From: Cryptomeria japonica
Taxonomy: Eukaryota; Streptophyta; Pinopsida; Cupressales; Cupressaceae
Direction: 5' to 3'
Assembly: GCF_030272615.1 (NCBI RefSeq)
Contig: NC_081412.1
Coordinates: 479,986,157-480,050,156, forward strand
Length of the DNA: 64,000 bases
Positions within the stretch are counted from its first letter, which is position 1. Each line of letters begins with the position of its first letter. Position numbers and translations under genes: made by a program. The notes beneath the pieces are model-generated. The model made no database searches. It was not told the origin of the DNA and was given only the letters and a program-made list of their open reading frames with translations. Of the stretch, positions 1 through 10,689 are shown in pieces.

Positions 1-1
1 G

Positions 2-1228
2 AAGAGAAAAGAGGAAGAGGAGAAAAGAAAAGATGAAGAGAAAAAGAAGCAAGAAGATGAGAGGAAAAAGAAAGAAGAAGAGGATAAGGAAGAAAAGAAG
101 AAGAAGGAAGAGGAAAAGAAGAAGAAGGAAGAGGAAGATAAAGAAAAGGAAAAGTGGAAGGAAGAAGAAAAGAAGAAGAAGAAGGAAGAGAAAGAGAAAG
201 AAGAGGAGAAGAGGAAGGAAGCTGAGAGGAAAAAGAAAGAAGAGGAAGACAAGGAACAAGAAAATAAGAAGGAAGCAGAGAAAAAGAAGAAGGAATAAGA
301 AGACAAGGCAGCAGAGAAAAGCAAAGTGGATAAGGCAGGGGAAGCGGTGAAGAGCACATAGATGGAGACTCCGAAGGCAACTGGGAGTCAAGCCAAATCG
401 GCTGATATCACCAGTCCTATCGCTCTCCAGTCTGCAAGTGAATCGGAGCTAATGCAGAGCATCAAGGTTGCTCAAGAGAGCCTTGAAATCATTCTAAGGA
501 AAAAGGAGCAAGATATAATTCAAGCGGCTATAGACACCCTTACCAGTTTGATCCCTGGTACCAATCTTCCCAACATTGAATCATCACTAGCAAAGCTTAA
601 GCTACTATGTATAGTAGTGGATGATCAGGTGCAGAGCTTGGAAGAAGTAGCTGAGGCCAATGTCAAGAAAGAGCATCAAAAGGCTCTTAACATTGCTCTG
701 GTGAAGAAGTTGAATGAACTCCGGTCTGAATTGCTGAAAGACCAAAAGGATATAAGGGACGCTTTGGATGAGGGAAACCTGCTACTAAGCAAAATCTGTC
801 AACCCCATCTATTCTACGATAATGTGCTAGCTCAGAAGCAAAAACTTCAAATGAACTTACAGTCTTACTTGAGCACATTTAAGCCACCTTATGATTTCTT
901 TGCAACTTATGGGCAAACCGTTCACCGGTTTCAAATCCAGTCAGCCAAAATGGAGCAAGAGATCAGTACACGGTCTAGAGATTTGCAGGAGCTACAACTA
1001 GTTTTACTTCCACGTCTGCAAATTCTTCAAAAGTGTTATCTGAACTTGGATGCCTTGAAAGTTACACAGGAGATGAGCACAGTTGATGCCATGGAAGAAC
1101 AGGTATCCTAGATGCAAACAGAGAAAGAAGTGGCCACCTCCCTACTTGAGTCCTGGTCTCTATCAATGAAACAATTTTTGCAGGACTATAAATATGTTTT
1201 TGACAAGTATTATTCCTTGTTGTCATAA
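2..1228 (+). pseudogene. Accessory post-pol ORF of a copia-type element: E/K-rich region plus coiled coil (5' end outside window)
   Basis: Reading the frame that contains the ATG at 362 back to base 2 gives an unbroken Glu/Lys-rich run of about 98 codons (purine-only DNA), then TAA at 296, TAG at 359, a 249-codon stretch, TAG at 1109 and a final short piece ending in TAA at 1226. The three internal stops are single codons in an otherwise continuous frame, so I read this as one decayed protein. The 362-1108 part is rich in Leu, Lys, Glu and Gln with heptad-like spacing, suggesting a coiled coil; no signal peptide or membrane segment is seen. It ends about 60 bp before a first polypurine tract and 330 bp before the 3' LTR, the place of an env-like or accessory ORF after pol. 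A motif around 'IRDALDEG' resembles 'IQDALDKG' in the minus-strand ORF at 62380-63231. Function unknown; pol lies outside the window. Confidence 0.6.
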
Positions 1229-1290
1229 ACTTTTATTATTTTAATATCAAATAGAAACAGGGTTGTTCAGCGGTACTTTGTCATTCTTGG

Positions 1291-1304
1291 CAAAGGGGGA
1301 GAAG
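1291..1304 (+). other. Internal polypurine-tract-like motif (first of a pair)
   Basis: CAAAGGGGGAGAAG preceded by TTCTTGG. It nearly repeats the tract next to the LTR about 250 bp downstream. The same doubling is seen in three other copia-type elements of this window. Confidence 0.6.
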
Positions 1305-1544
1305 TACTCTATTTTGGAGAAGTATAGGGGAGAAGTATCTAGTTTTAAAATTTCGCTATATGCTTTGATATATGCTATATGCTTTGATATCTCAATGTTT
1401 ATGCTCTGTATGCAAAATTTCTATACATTGTATTGATTAAGGGATAGTGTATATGTTTAGGGGGAGCAATTTTGTTAATGGCATGTTTTTGTTGTAAAAC
1501 ACTTAGATGTCAAAATTTTAATTTCCTAAGTGTTTCCATCAATG

Positions 1545-1558
1545 CCAAAGGGGGAGAT
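1545..1558 (+). other. Polypurine tract of the left copia-type element
   Basis: CCAAAGGGGGAGAT lies directly before TGTTGG, the start of the LTR. This is the expected plus-strand primer site of an LTR retrotransposon on the plus strand. Confidence 0.8.
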
Positions 1559-2734
1559 TGTTGGCATTTTTTATGTTTATGTTGTGATTGTCATTGATGG
1601 ACACACACTTGCATTAAGATCCTCTTTATATGTATGAGTTACAGCTCAACCGGTATCTATTCAAACCGGTATGTTGTATTCTAGTCTTTACACTATTGGT
1701 GATTTTGCAGAATGTGTTTCCCAGTCTGAAGTGGCATGTCGACCCCAAGTGGTTCGTAGATCTCAAGCGGTACGAGGGAGCAAAGCGACATAACACATTC
1801 TTACCAGTCTTCATTTTTGTCAAACCGTCAACTGGTATTTTGTATGAACCGGTAATACTCTGAGATGAGTTACCAACCGACATTTTGTGATGAGTTACCA
1901 ATCCACCAATTGTTTGATGGTGCCGACACACTGACGATGCTTCTTGTGTCATGTTACTGAGTATGTCTAGATTAATTGAACCTAGGAAATTGTAATGTCA
2001 TCCTATTGGACCGACATAAAATTAGATTCCTTTAAAAGGACATCATGTCTAGGGTTTTAGGTTGTTGCTGAAAGGGTTTATGTTGTGCTAGGGTTTAAGG
2101 TGGTTGATGAGTTGTTGTAAGAGCAATCTTATCTGAGAAGATCAAGTTGTAACTGATTGAGAGATAGAGAAGATTGAAGTAATGCTGGAATGCATTAGCT
2201 GTGAGCTATATTGGACCTAACTAAGCAATCTGTGCTATCTGATAGATCACACACTTGTTGATTGCTCACCTCTTTGACAAGTTTGTAGCCCTTAACCAGG
2301 TAGGCTTAGAGTAGCCTTTGTAAAATCCTCTAACAAGGTGGTTCACCTCTGTGAATCTAAAATCCTCTAGCAAGGTAGTCTTTAATCAGAGTTATCTCCT
2401 AACAGAGATTGAGATTCCTAACAGGATCTGTTCTGGTGAAGAACATTGTAAGACCTTAACCGGTCTGACCTTAACCGGTTTGGTTTCTATTTTGCAGATA
2501 GTGACTTGTGAGTTCCATCTCACCGTGGTTTTCCTATTTGGATTTCCACGTCAAATATCTTGTGTTATGGTTGTATTGCTTTTGTGGGTGAATGCTTTAT
2601 TTGCATTTTGGTTTGCTTGTGTGATAATTGGTCTGTCTGTTAAGCTATTTTACCAGTTTATCTTTAGATTGTTTAAGTGTTTAAGTGCAGTGTTTTTCGG
2701 TATACTAATTCACCCCCCCTCTTAGTATTCATCA
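1559..2734 (+). repeat. 3' LTR of the left copia-type element
   Basis: Begins TGTTGGCA after the polypurine tract and ends ..TTCATCA, about 1176 bp. Near its end it holds the block GGTTTTCCTATTTGGATTTC (2526-2545) and a C-rich TTCACCCCCCCT stretch, both also found in the other copia LTRs of this window. The matching 5' LTR and the target-site duplication lie outside the window, so the right boundary rests on the CA end and on the change to gene-like sequence at 2735. Confidence 0.7.
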
Positions 2735-2760
2735 GGGTACACAATAAAATAATATATTCA

Positions 2761-3517
2761 TCATCTCCTCTGCTGTCTAGCTTGTGCAACTGAGGAAATG
2801 CCTTCATAGAATCTACTTCTTTTCTTAGGGTTATTGTGTATCTCGAGAGGCATGATGCCAAGGAATCGAATCCTCGCACTTGACTGCCTTACAACAATAG
2901 GCTTCTTTACAGGCACTCTCTTCATCTCAATATAGTGGAGGTCATCTTCCTGCATGAGCCCACATAGAGTATAGATGAGTGGCACCAATACAATAGGAAC
3001 ATGCACAATAAATATGTCGAATTATTTCAAAAATGGATTATTGTTTACAGATATTTTGATGTCATTGTAGATGCCCCTCATTATAAGAAGAACTTAGTCA
3101 AAAAATATGCTGGTACAATACATATAAAGAAAAGAATGAGATGTACCAGAGGATGCTCCATGCCTAATTCCATCATGTTGGTATTCACGAGGTGATCAAC
3201 TTGCATGAAACCATAGAGAAAATAGATGAGTCACGCCATTACAATAACATCATGCACAATTAATATGCTGGTATAGTGGATATAAAGGAAAGTATGAGAC
3301 CTACTATAGGTAGCTCCACGAGCAATTTCCTTGTAGCGGGGGATGAAAGGGGTTCATCCATCGCATCATCAATGGTGAAGTGCACATCTTGCAACAAACC
3401 ACATATAGTACATATAAGTTGCAGCATCACAATAGGAATGGAAGCATCTAATCTCCACATACAATGACATTTTGTACGATTTCTAAAATGTGCAAAACAT
3501 AATGGATTTCGATGCAA
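2761..3517 (-). pseudogene. Three related exons at the 3' side of the gene
   Basis: Minus-strand segments near 3290-3470, 3130-3250 and 2880-3006 encode the same pattern: (I/V)P-IV-x-x-x-LIY-x-LCG-(L/F)(M/L)Q-x-D-x-x, as in PIVLVPLIYTLCGLMQ and PIVMLQLICTICGLLQ. The separating DNA is also alike (AATATG..TGGTA..ATATAAAG), so exon plus intron was duplicated. The middle copy has a stop. The last copy runs on through a Lys/Arg-rich tail to TGA at about 2758. A second, independent exon duplication in the same gene. Confidence 0.5.
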
Positions 3518-3582
3518 TTTTATGTGAACTTGGCCAAAGCATATGCGAGTAAAAGGAATGTGAAGGAAATTGTGACATGAAC

Positions 3583-3801
3583 CTCTTGAAAGGAACTTTC
3601 AACATCATTGATTTGTGCCAAAGAGGTAGGTCGGGTCAAGTCTGAGATGTTCCATATCTCAAATGAATCTTTCAAATTGATAAATACATCAGAGAATGGA
3701 TGTGCATAAGGAAGCTTGACATTTGGGTCAAGCACCTCAACAACACAGACTTTTAGAGTTCTCAGTGGGAGTGTAGTGTTGTGGCAAAGTGTACTACTTC
3801 C
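3583..3801 (-). pseudogene. 3' part of the coding exon split by Copia-2
   Basis: Open on the minus strand from the Copia-2 border down to a possible donor (CAAGAG|GTTCAT) at 3582. Contains LPLRTLKVCVVEVL, then NVKLPYAHPF and DSFEIWNISDL. The alternation of V/I, a conserved-looking LP and a W is faintly like the DUF8039-type domain of plant CACTA-related proteins; I could not confirm this. It includes the TSD copy at 3797-3801. Confidence 0.5.
3797..3801. repeat. Target-site duplication of Copia-2, left copy (CTTCC)
   Basis: Identical to 22387-22391 at the far end; 5 bp is the usual copia length. Confidence 0.9.
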
Positions 3802-5442
3802 TGTTAGTCCCAACCGGTGCTGAGATGGGAGGGGTGAATCAACACTTGATCAATTTTTCACAATTAAAACTTTTAACTTTAATTTGCATTTATTTAATAT
3901 TCATCAATATACTTAATCACTGTAGTAGAATATGCATACATCAAAAGTTGACAGTGACACCATGATTTATCTTGTGGAAACCCAAATGGGAGAAAACCAT
4001 GGTGTGAGTAGGAACTCACAAAATTTGTACTCTTCTGGAGTATGCCCAGTGAGGAGCCATCCCTGTTAGGTGATTACAAAGACACTATTAGGTGCCACTT
4101 GATTAAGGGATTTTATTTAAGGTCGGTTAGTGCCTTTACCCTGTTAAGGTAGCCTGATTAAAGGACTTAAGAACATCAATTAAGATGTCACTCGGTTAAG
4201 GGATTTTACAAAAGGGACCTATTAAAGTCCATCCAGTTAAGGGATTTAAGTTGCAATGGTTAGAAAGCAACAAATGGATGATCTGTTGAATTAGCTACTG
4301 ATAGCTTGATCAGATCACAATGAGAATCACACTCTATCCACATCGGTTGTGTCTTCTCTGCACAACACCAATTTTTGTCTTACACCTTTGGCTCTGCACT
4401 CAGTTGGCCCTTTGTCCCTCGGCTCTACACTGTGCCAATCTTCTGACCTTCGGCTCTGCACTCTATCGGTCCTCTGACCTTTGGCTCTGCACTCTGTCGG
4501 TCCTCTGATCTTCAGCTATGCACTCAGCCAGTCTACCTCAAACACTCTCTGCTCTACTAAATCCTTTTAGCACTTCCTCTCACTCTGCTCTTCACTTTGG
4601 ATCGCCTTCTACAAGATCTTCCTTTTGCAAATTTTACGATCAAGAATTTCTAAATGAACTCAAGACTACTTTATACATTTTCTGTCGTCACCTTGAGGTG
4701 TTCCCTCAATCAAAGCAATCATAGATTTCAGAAGATTTCAAATTCAAAATCTCCCACTCTTTCTCTACGCGCCCTGCAACAATTTTGCCAAGTGTTCAAT
4801 GAATTCTACCACCACATCTCTCAAAAATAGTAACTTTTGGGTCGAGTTCAGTCATTTAAGAGTGAACCAGAAAATCCGTAGGTAATCATGGCTTGACAAC
4901 ATGATAACCGAAGTTGACCTTACCAACTTGCGATTTGGCGTACACACAAGCTCACCAACTCATATTTTATCACTGCAACTGAATAACCGATCACCGCTCT
5001 GAGATTTATGGTGATCACCTATCTTCCTTCTGTCATACCGGTGTACCGATATACCACTGCACTTCTATATTATTGGTTCATCCTTTGATTTCCAATTTGT
5101 TGTGCTAGCATCAAGTCTCTTTCCCTATTTGCCAATGGGGTACTGGTTTGCATACAACCTCAATTATTCTTGCTTCAGTCATCTTTTGTGACTTCATCAA
5201 CATCAAAATGACCAATCTTCTTTAATGAAAGACTGGTTGGCTTAGTCTATCTTCCCTTGAGCTGATTGAACTTTTGGTCATCTGTTTCCAATGTTGTTTC
5301 CATGTGTTTGCAAGTCATCACCTTTTCTTACTTAAATACATCACTCTATTGATACCACTTCAATGGTTAGTGTTAGACATCAATGACAAATCTTAGCTCA
5401 TATACCAGTTCTCTGGATTGACCGGTTTTGTCAATACCAACA
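3802..5442 (-). repeat. Copia-2 3' LTR (left copy)
   Basis: Plus-strand ends are TGTTAGTCCC and ..ACCAACA. It aligns along its length with 20805-22386, apart from a block near 3960-4030 that is missing in the other copy. That block holds the shared motif TTGTGGAAACCCAAATGGGA. The small ORFs at 4320-4724 are copied in the other LTR and are not genes. Confidence 0.9.
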
Positions 5443-5457
5443 ATCTCCCCCTTTGGC
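5443..5457 (-). other. Copia-2 polypurine tract
   Basis: Minus-strand TGCCAAAGGGGGAGAT directly before the 3' LTR. Confidence 0.8.
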
Positions 5458-5577
5458 ATTGATGGCAACACTTCAGAATTTGTACCAGTCATTACTTATG
5501 CCTTGAGTGATGAATATCTCTCCCTAACACTGGTAATACTCTAATACAACAAATTCATCTCAATCGCGATAATGATA

Positions 5578-5591
5578 TCTCCCCCTTTGAC
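5578..5591 (-). other. Copia-2 internal PPT-like motif
   Basis: Minus-strand GTCAAAGGGGGAGA about 135 bp before the true tract, preceded by GGTATTGTT. Counterpart of the doubled tract in the other copia elements. Confidence 0.6.
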
Positions 5592-5739
5592 AACAATACC
5601 AAAGATTCATTTCAGTACACTTACAAGACTGCTCCCCCTAACTGGAGTAGTCCACACTTATCAACCTAGTCTTAGAAAAAAAAATTGAAATCATACCAAA
5701 TTGATATAGAGCCCTTTTTGCTTACTTTACTGCAAGTAG

Positions 5740-6532
5740 GGGCATAACCCCCAACTTACCTCTGAGATATTCAAAGGTTTCTTTCTATAGTGGCTTGGTG
5801 AAGATTTCAACCACCTGCTCTTTTGTTGGTATATACTCCAACATCACCTCCTTTTCTTGAACTTGTTCCCTTAGATAGTGATATTTGATAGCTATATGCT
5901 TCATTTTGGAATGCATCACCGGATTCTTAATTATGTCAATGGAACTGGTGTTGTCACAATGAATCACTATCGGTCCAGTCACCTTTTCTTGGATACCTTC
6001 CAATAGTTGTTTGATCCAAACTATCTATGTGCAATTGATTGCAACAACTACATACTCAGCCTCAGTTGTGGATTGAGATATGCATTGTTGTTTACTGCTT
6101 CTCCAAGATACAATCCTATCTCCAAGAAAGAATGCACCTCCGCTAGTGCTCTTTCTGTCATCAATGTTCCCTACCCAATCTGAATCAATGAAGACACTTA
6201 AACTGAAGTCTCCCTTATGTGGATACCAGAGACCATACTCATCAATCCCCTTGAGGTATCTAAATATTCTCTTGACTGCCACCATGTGAGTCTCTTTCGG
6301 ATTTGCAGAAAATCTAGCAACCAAGCCAACAACTTGTGCTATGTCCGGTCTACTATGTACTGCATACTGCAACTTACCGATCATGGATCGGTAAAGTGTC
6401 TCATTCACTTCTTCAGCCTCATCATATTTAGAGAGCTTGCAACCTATAACCATTGGATTTCCAACAGGTTTGCAATCTTCCATTCCAAAAAAATTCAGAA
6501 TTTCCCTTATATACTTAGTCTGACTGATGAAG
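5740..6532 (-). pseudogene. Copia-2 RT C-terminus and RNase H
   Basis: Continues the RT after the nested element (GIFISQTKYIREIL, then MEDCKPVGNPM), followed by the RT/RNase H linker SRPDIAQVVGLVARFS and RNase H with DSDWVGNIDDRKSTSGG, TTEAEYV and HCDNTSSIDIIKN. It closes with the usual copia C-terminus EIFTKPL. A TAG near 6022 breaks the frame. Confidence 0.85.
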
Positions 6533-6537
6533 ATGCC
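6533..6537. repeat. Target-site duplication of the Athila-like element, left copy (ATGCC)
   Basis: Identical to 17444-17448 and located in the Copia-2 RT codons for the G-I of KNGI/GIFIS. Confidence 0.9.
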
Positions 6538-7772
6538 TATCTACTCCAACAATAATAATAACTCTAATTGAAGTCTCAACCCAAAGTTTGGACATTCATC
6601 TGGTAAAGTTACTATTTTCATGGCTAGTGCTCATTTAGTTATCAACCCAGGGACATAGTACTTGAAATGGGTCTGCACTATATATGCACTAAGTTCCTTC
6701 AATGGCTATTCTGCATTACTGCAGCAACTAACATTATGCGAAAAAGAAAGGCAAGAATGGAAATTATGAAAGGCTAGAGGAAAAAATTATAAAAACAATG
6801 CTAGAAAGATTTAATATAGATAACAGAAATTACTATGTTCTGGCTTGGCTGCAGGAACAATCAGTGGATTTGTTTCCAGTGGCTGCAGGAATAGTCAAAG
6901 CAAGAACTTCTATTGCAACTAAACAAAAACTAATTTCAATGAGCACACACAGGATCACTCACCAAGTCGGTCCCCTTGGATGACTGATATCAAGCTTCCA
7001 GAAAACTACCTTTAATGAATCAAAACAACATAATTTGTATTCATTGCTTCCTGAAAGTGATTACATATTTTGAAAAGAAACTTAAGAATGCTTATTAAAA
7101 ATCCTCTGCTCTATTCCTTTCTCTTCTGTCTAACCTCAAAGAAAAAGGAAGAGCTTATTAATAAAGAGAAGATCAACTACAATAGACAACACAAATCATG
7201 CCCAGAAGAAGAGGCGGATGATTGACTGATAAAGAAGATAACTAGAGCTTGGCTATAGGAAACATGGATCTAAACCAAACCACAGTCTTTGCATGTCGTG
7301 GCAGTGTTTTGCAAATTCAATACCCACTAAAGTTAGACTTTAGTAGTGTTGCTTGGTTGCTCTGCCTATGTCGTACCTTGCGCTCGCTCGGCTCCTCTTC
7401 AGTTTGATCTTTCCTTCTTCAGGCACAAAAGGAGAATATCCACCATGGCATCATTTATTACCTGCACTACAACAAAATAACATACAAGGACATACATATG
7501 CATTTTATTTAATTAACACATCTATTAATTCACATATGATATTACCCTAAATAATCCGCATAGCAACAGGAACAAATCATATGGCTGCAGGAATAAATGG
7601 CATGGCTACAGGAATAGACTGGCAAAGTTCAAACATGATTTCATAAGTTATGGTTTAACACATGGAATACATATAGTCAATTTACAATACATCACTACTA
7701 CTATGCAAACCAAAAGATGTCAAAAACCTAAGAGTTTTGATGATAAAAACATGACAAAGTCTCAACTTATCA
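6538..7772 (-). repeat. Athila-like element 3' LTR (left)
   Basis: About 1235 bp, highly similar to 16184-17443. Plus-strand start reads TATCTA where the other LTR has TGTCTA, so the terminal G has mutated; it ends ..CTTATCA. A (AAT)n run lies at the start. Short ORFs such as 6798-6983 and 7353-7550 recur in the other LTR and are not called as genes. Confidence 0.9.
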
Positions 7773-7787
7773 TGCCCCCCAACTTTT
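7773..7787 (-). other. Polypurine tract of the Athila-like element
   Basis: Minus-strand AAAAGTTGGGGGGCA immediately before the 3' LTR. Confidence 0.75.
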
Positions 7788-10240
7788 AGAGCTTCCTGAT
7801 CCTACAGCAAAAGGAAAATTTCTGACTCTTGCAGTAACTCTCAAATCACCAATGGTGCCCTGACCTATCCCCCCTGAACCCAAGTTCCAATAAAATCCTT
7901 TCATTTTTTCCAGCCTGGACCATCTAGCTGATTCTTCTATGACTGCATCATAGTTTTGTTATGTAGGCTAACATGCCAAAAGTGGCCACATAAGGATTGG
8001 GGGCTGAAAGATCAATGGTAGCCAATTGTTGGCTTTATCCCTGCCTAACTGTATATATCTGGGGGCTCTTTGCATGGCTTCTTGAAAAATCTGTAGTGAA
8101 TAAGGTTCTCCTTGCTTTAACTATTCTGTTAAATTATTCCAGCGCTGAGTTAACCCTTCTATTGTAGTTGTCCTGTCAGTCTGAACCAAATGCTCATATG
8201 CCTGATAGATTTCTTCTCTCATTGGAAGCACTAATTTTCTAACATCATCTCTTACTAGGAATTTATGTCACTCATAATAAAGAACTCTTGGTGCTTTTGA
8301 TTCTCTCCTTAATGGTAATGGATGGTCAAACTCTAATTTTTCATATTTCTTAGCTTGTGCCCCCATGATGATCTCATTTTGGATCCATGACATTAAAGCT
8401 TTGATATGGATATCCCCAATATACAATAAAGGGTTCCACTCACTGTCTGAGGGTACAACATAGTTATGTAAGTACAATTCACATAGCAAATTCTTCACAA
8501 TGGTAGAGAGGTTTGGTAAGCATAAAAGAATTCTTCAGGTGTTTCTAAGGAGGGGCTAAGGTCCCTAATAATGTGGTTTAGTTTGAAGTTCAAATACGAC
8601 TCCTTTAAGTTCACTGCATAAACCCTTGGAGGTGACCTACACTGCATCAACTCAGGAACCATACCAGCAATTATTTCTACCTTAGCCTCTAATTCCTCAA
8701 TTCTATTATCTCTCTTTTCAATTTCTTTTTGTTGTTTATCAATAATCCCTTGCAACCTAGCCCTCTCTATTTCCCATTGTCTATAAAATGTTAAAGCAAT
8801 AGATAAGCTACTTAGGGATGAAGGAGGTCTAATAGGTGCTACCTTAGACCATGGAATTTCCTCAATAAACTCCTCAATTTGTGATGGCATCTCTCCAATA
8901 TTTTCCTCAGTCTGTTGTAGAATGTCTCCAACAGTCTCTTCAAACTGCTCAAGACTATCTCCAACAATTTCCTCAGGCTGCTGAGAAATATTTCCAACAG
9001 TTTCTTCAAGTTGTTGTGCCACAAAAGAAAGATTTGCTAGTCTATCCTCGTCAACTTTTACTTAGATTTCATCATCCGCAGGGCTTCCTTCTTCTTGAAT
9101 TTCAATATCTGCAGGGCTTCCTTCTTCTGAAGTTTCCACTGTAATAACCTCTGTCGGATTACCCTTAGGATGAGCCTTTTGTGTCTTACTACGCGTTCTT
9201 CTCACATAAACCTTTGGAGTGGTTGCAGGAGTTGCTTTTGTTGCTGCAGGAGTTTTTATTTTTGTCCTACGCCTCTTGGCTATAGGAGGAATCTGAGTTA
9301 CCTGCGGCTGGGCCATGAGTTCTTCATCTGTTTCATCCCTTTCCAACTCCTTCCCTTTTCTTTGAGGAACTGATGAATCTCTTTGAAGAGAAGTAGAGGG
9401 TTGTTCCACATTTGTCTCCGTCGTCTCTTCCTCCATAATAATCGTGGCTCCTTCATAAACAAGAAAATCCTTGTCTTTAGCAACTATGGGGGAAGAGGGT
9501 TCCACAACATTTTCTTCTTCAACCAACAGATTATCTGCAACAGGGGCATCTTCAACCCTAAACTGCAGTATATCCTCAAATACGCCCCATTCCATTTGTG
9601 AAACATCTCTCAAGGACCGTTGTACAAGAAGCTTAACCAATCCATGATGGCTAACAGAGCAATTTCCATTTTTCTGTGTCTCCTTAGTGCTTGTAAAAAT
9701 GAGGTGGTATAAGAAATTAGGAACATTCACTCGCCAACCATTCTGTAGATGACTAAGTAATTTAAAATGAGGTGAATGCAGATTTGAATATCACCCCTTA
9801 CATGTAATGTATTTCATAACATACAAAGCTACCTGAAGCCACTCTACTGGCAGAGAAACCCTTCTAGTTCCTTGTTTGTCCACCATTAGGGGTCCATCCA
9901 TGGGAATTGTGAACTCTGCCCTGGCGCTCCTTGCATCTTTTGATTCTGGAAATAGTTCTCCTTCCTGCGGCAACCCCATTACTTTTACTATTCGCTTCTT
10001 CGTAGCAATAATCCTCAAGCCTTTAACTGTAGCTTCTCCTTCATTAAAGGAATGCATAAATTCTTAACCAATTTCTTTGTTATAATCTCTGATTTTCAAG
10101 AAGTAATCCAGCCAGCTGTGGTGTCTAAAATAATGCTCACAAAGAGCATCCTGCAGCAACACTTCATGAACCATTGGCTCATGGCGAACTGGATCACCAC
10201 CCATCTCTTACTCTGCTATTTTTTACTCTGCAGCTAAGAA
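7775..10240 (-). pseudogene. Accessory ORF of the Athila-like element (plant-transposon-protein domain, coiled C-terminus)
   Basis: One frame runs about 820 codons, broken by a few stops (near 10060, 9790, 9060, 8493 and 8267). The N-terminal part (10250-9700) has RIVKVMGLPQEGELF, LPVEWLQVALYVMKYITCKG, HFKLLSHLQNGWRVNVPNF, which fits the 'putative plant transposon protein' domain found after integrase in Athila-type elements. A charged Pro/Thr/Lys middle follows, then five 11-residue repeats (8850-9018) and a coiled coil (RLQGIIDKQQKEIEKRDNRI). It ends at the PPT. It sits where env-like ORFs sit, but I see no signal peptide or clear membrane helix. Role unknown. Confidence 0.7.
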
Positions 10241-10422
10241 ATAGAAGACCAGAATATCTGACAGACTTGCTAAATTGAAATTCAAATACATATCTCAATT
10301 TTGGTGGCAGAATTTATTATTCCCTTGCATGAAATAATAGCATGATAAGAAATGATGGAAAGAAATCAATTCAAAGTACCAAAAAGGACAGATAATCAAT
10401 CACTTTGGAAACTAAACCATAA

Positions 10423-10440
10423 AGCACCCCCCCCAACTTA
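10423..10440 (-). other. Internal PPT-like tract between integrase and accessory ORF
   Basis: Minus-strand AAGTTGGGGGGGGTGC, almost the same as the tract at the 3' LTR (AAGTTGGGGGGCA). It marks the gap between the end of pol (about 10690) and the start of the accessory ORF (about 10240). Confidence 0.5.
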
Positions 10441-10689
10441 ACCTAACATGTGTCCACATAAGCTGACGAGATTTCGGGGAGTGGAGTGGATTTAAAAAGG
10501 ATATAATCATAATGAACTAATAAATGCATAATTAAAACAAAACACAATATACACGTACCTGCAGTTGTACAAAAAATGACGGCAAAATGAAGTGAAATGA
10601 CAGGTAAGAACGTGGGATGGAATGACATGGATGGAATTTTATTACGGAGAAGAATATTCCCATAAGATATGGAAATATTTTATTATGAA

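Noticed and set aside
33-350. Lys/Arg-only ORF of 105 codons
   Set aside because: It is an off-frame reading of purine-only DNA. The frame that continues into the coiled-coil ORF at 362 gives a balanced Glu/Lys sequence.
4320-4724. Plus-strand ORFs in Copia-2 LTR
   Set aside because: They recur in the other LTR (21463-21669), lie antisense to the element and have biased composition; LTR shadow.
9062-10240. A true envelope gene in the Athila-like element
   Set aside because: Position fits, but no signal peptide, cleavage site or clear membrane helix is visible, so I call it an accessory ORF only.
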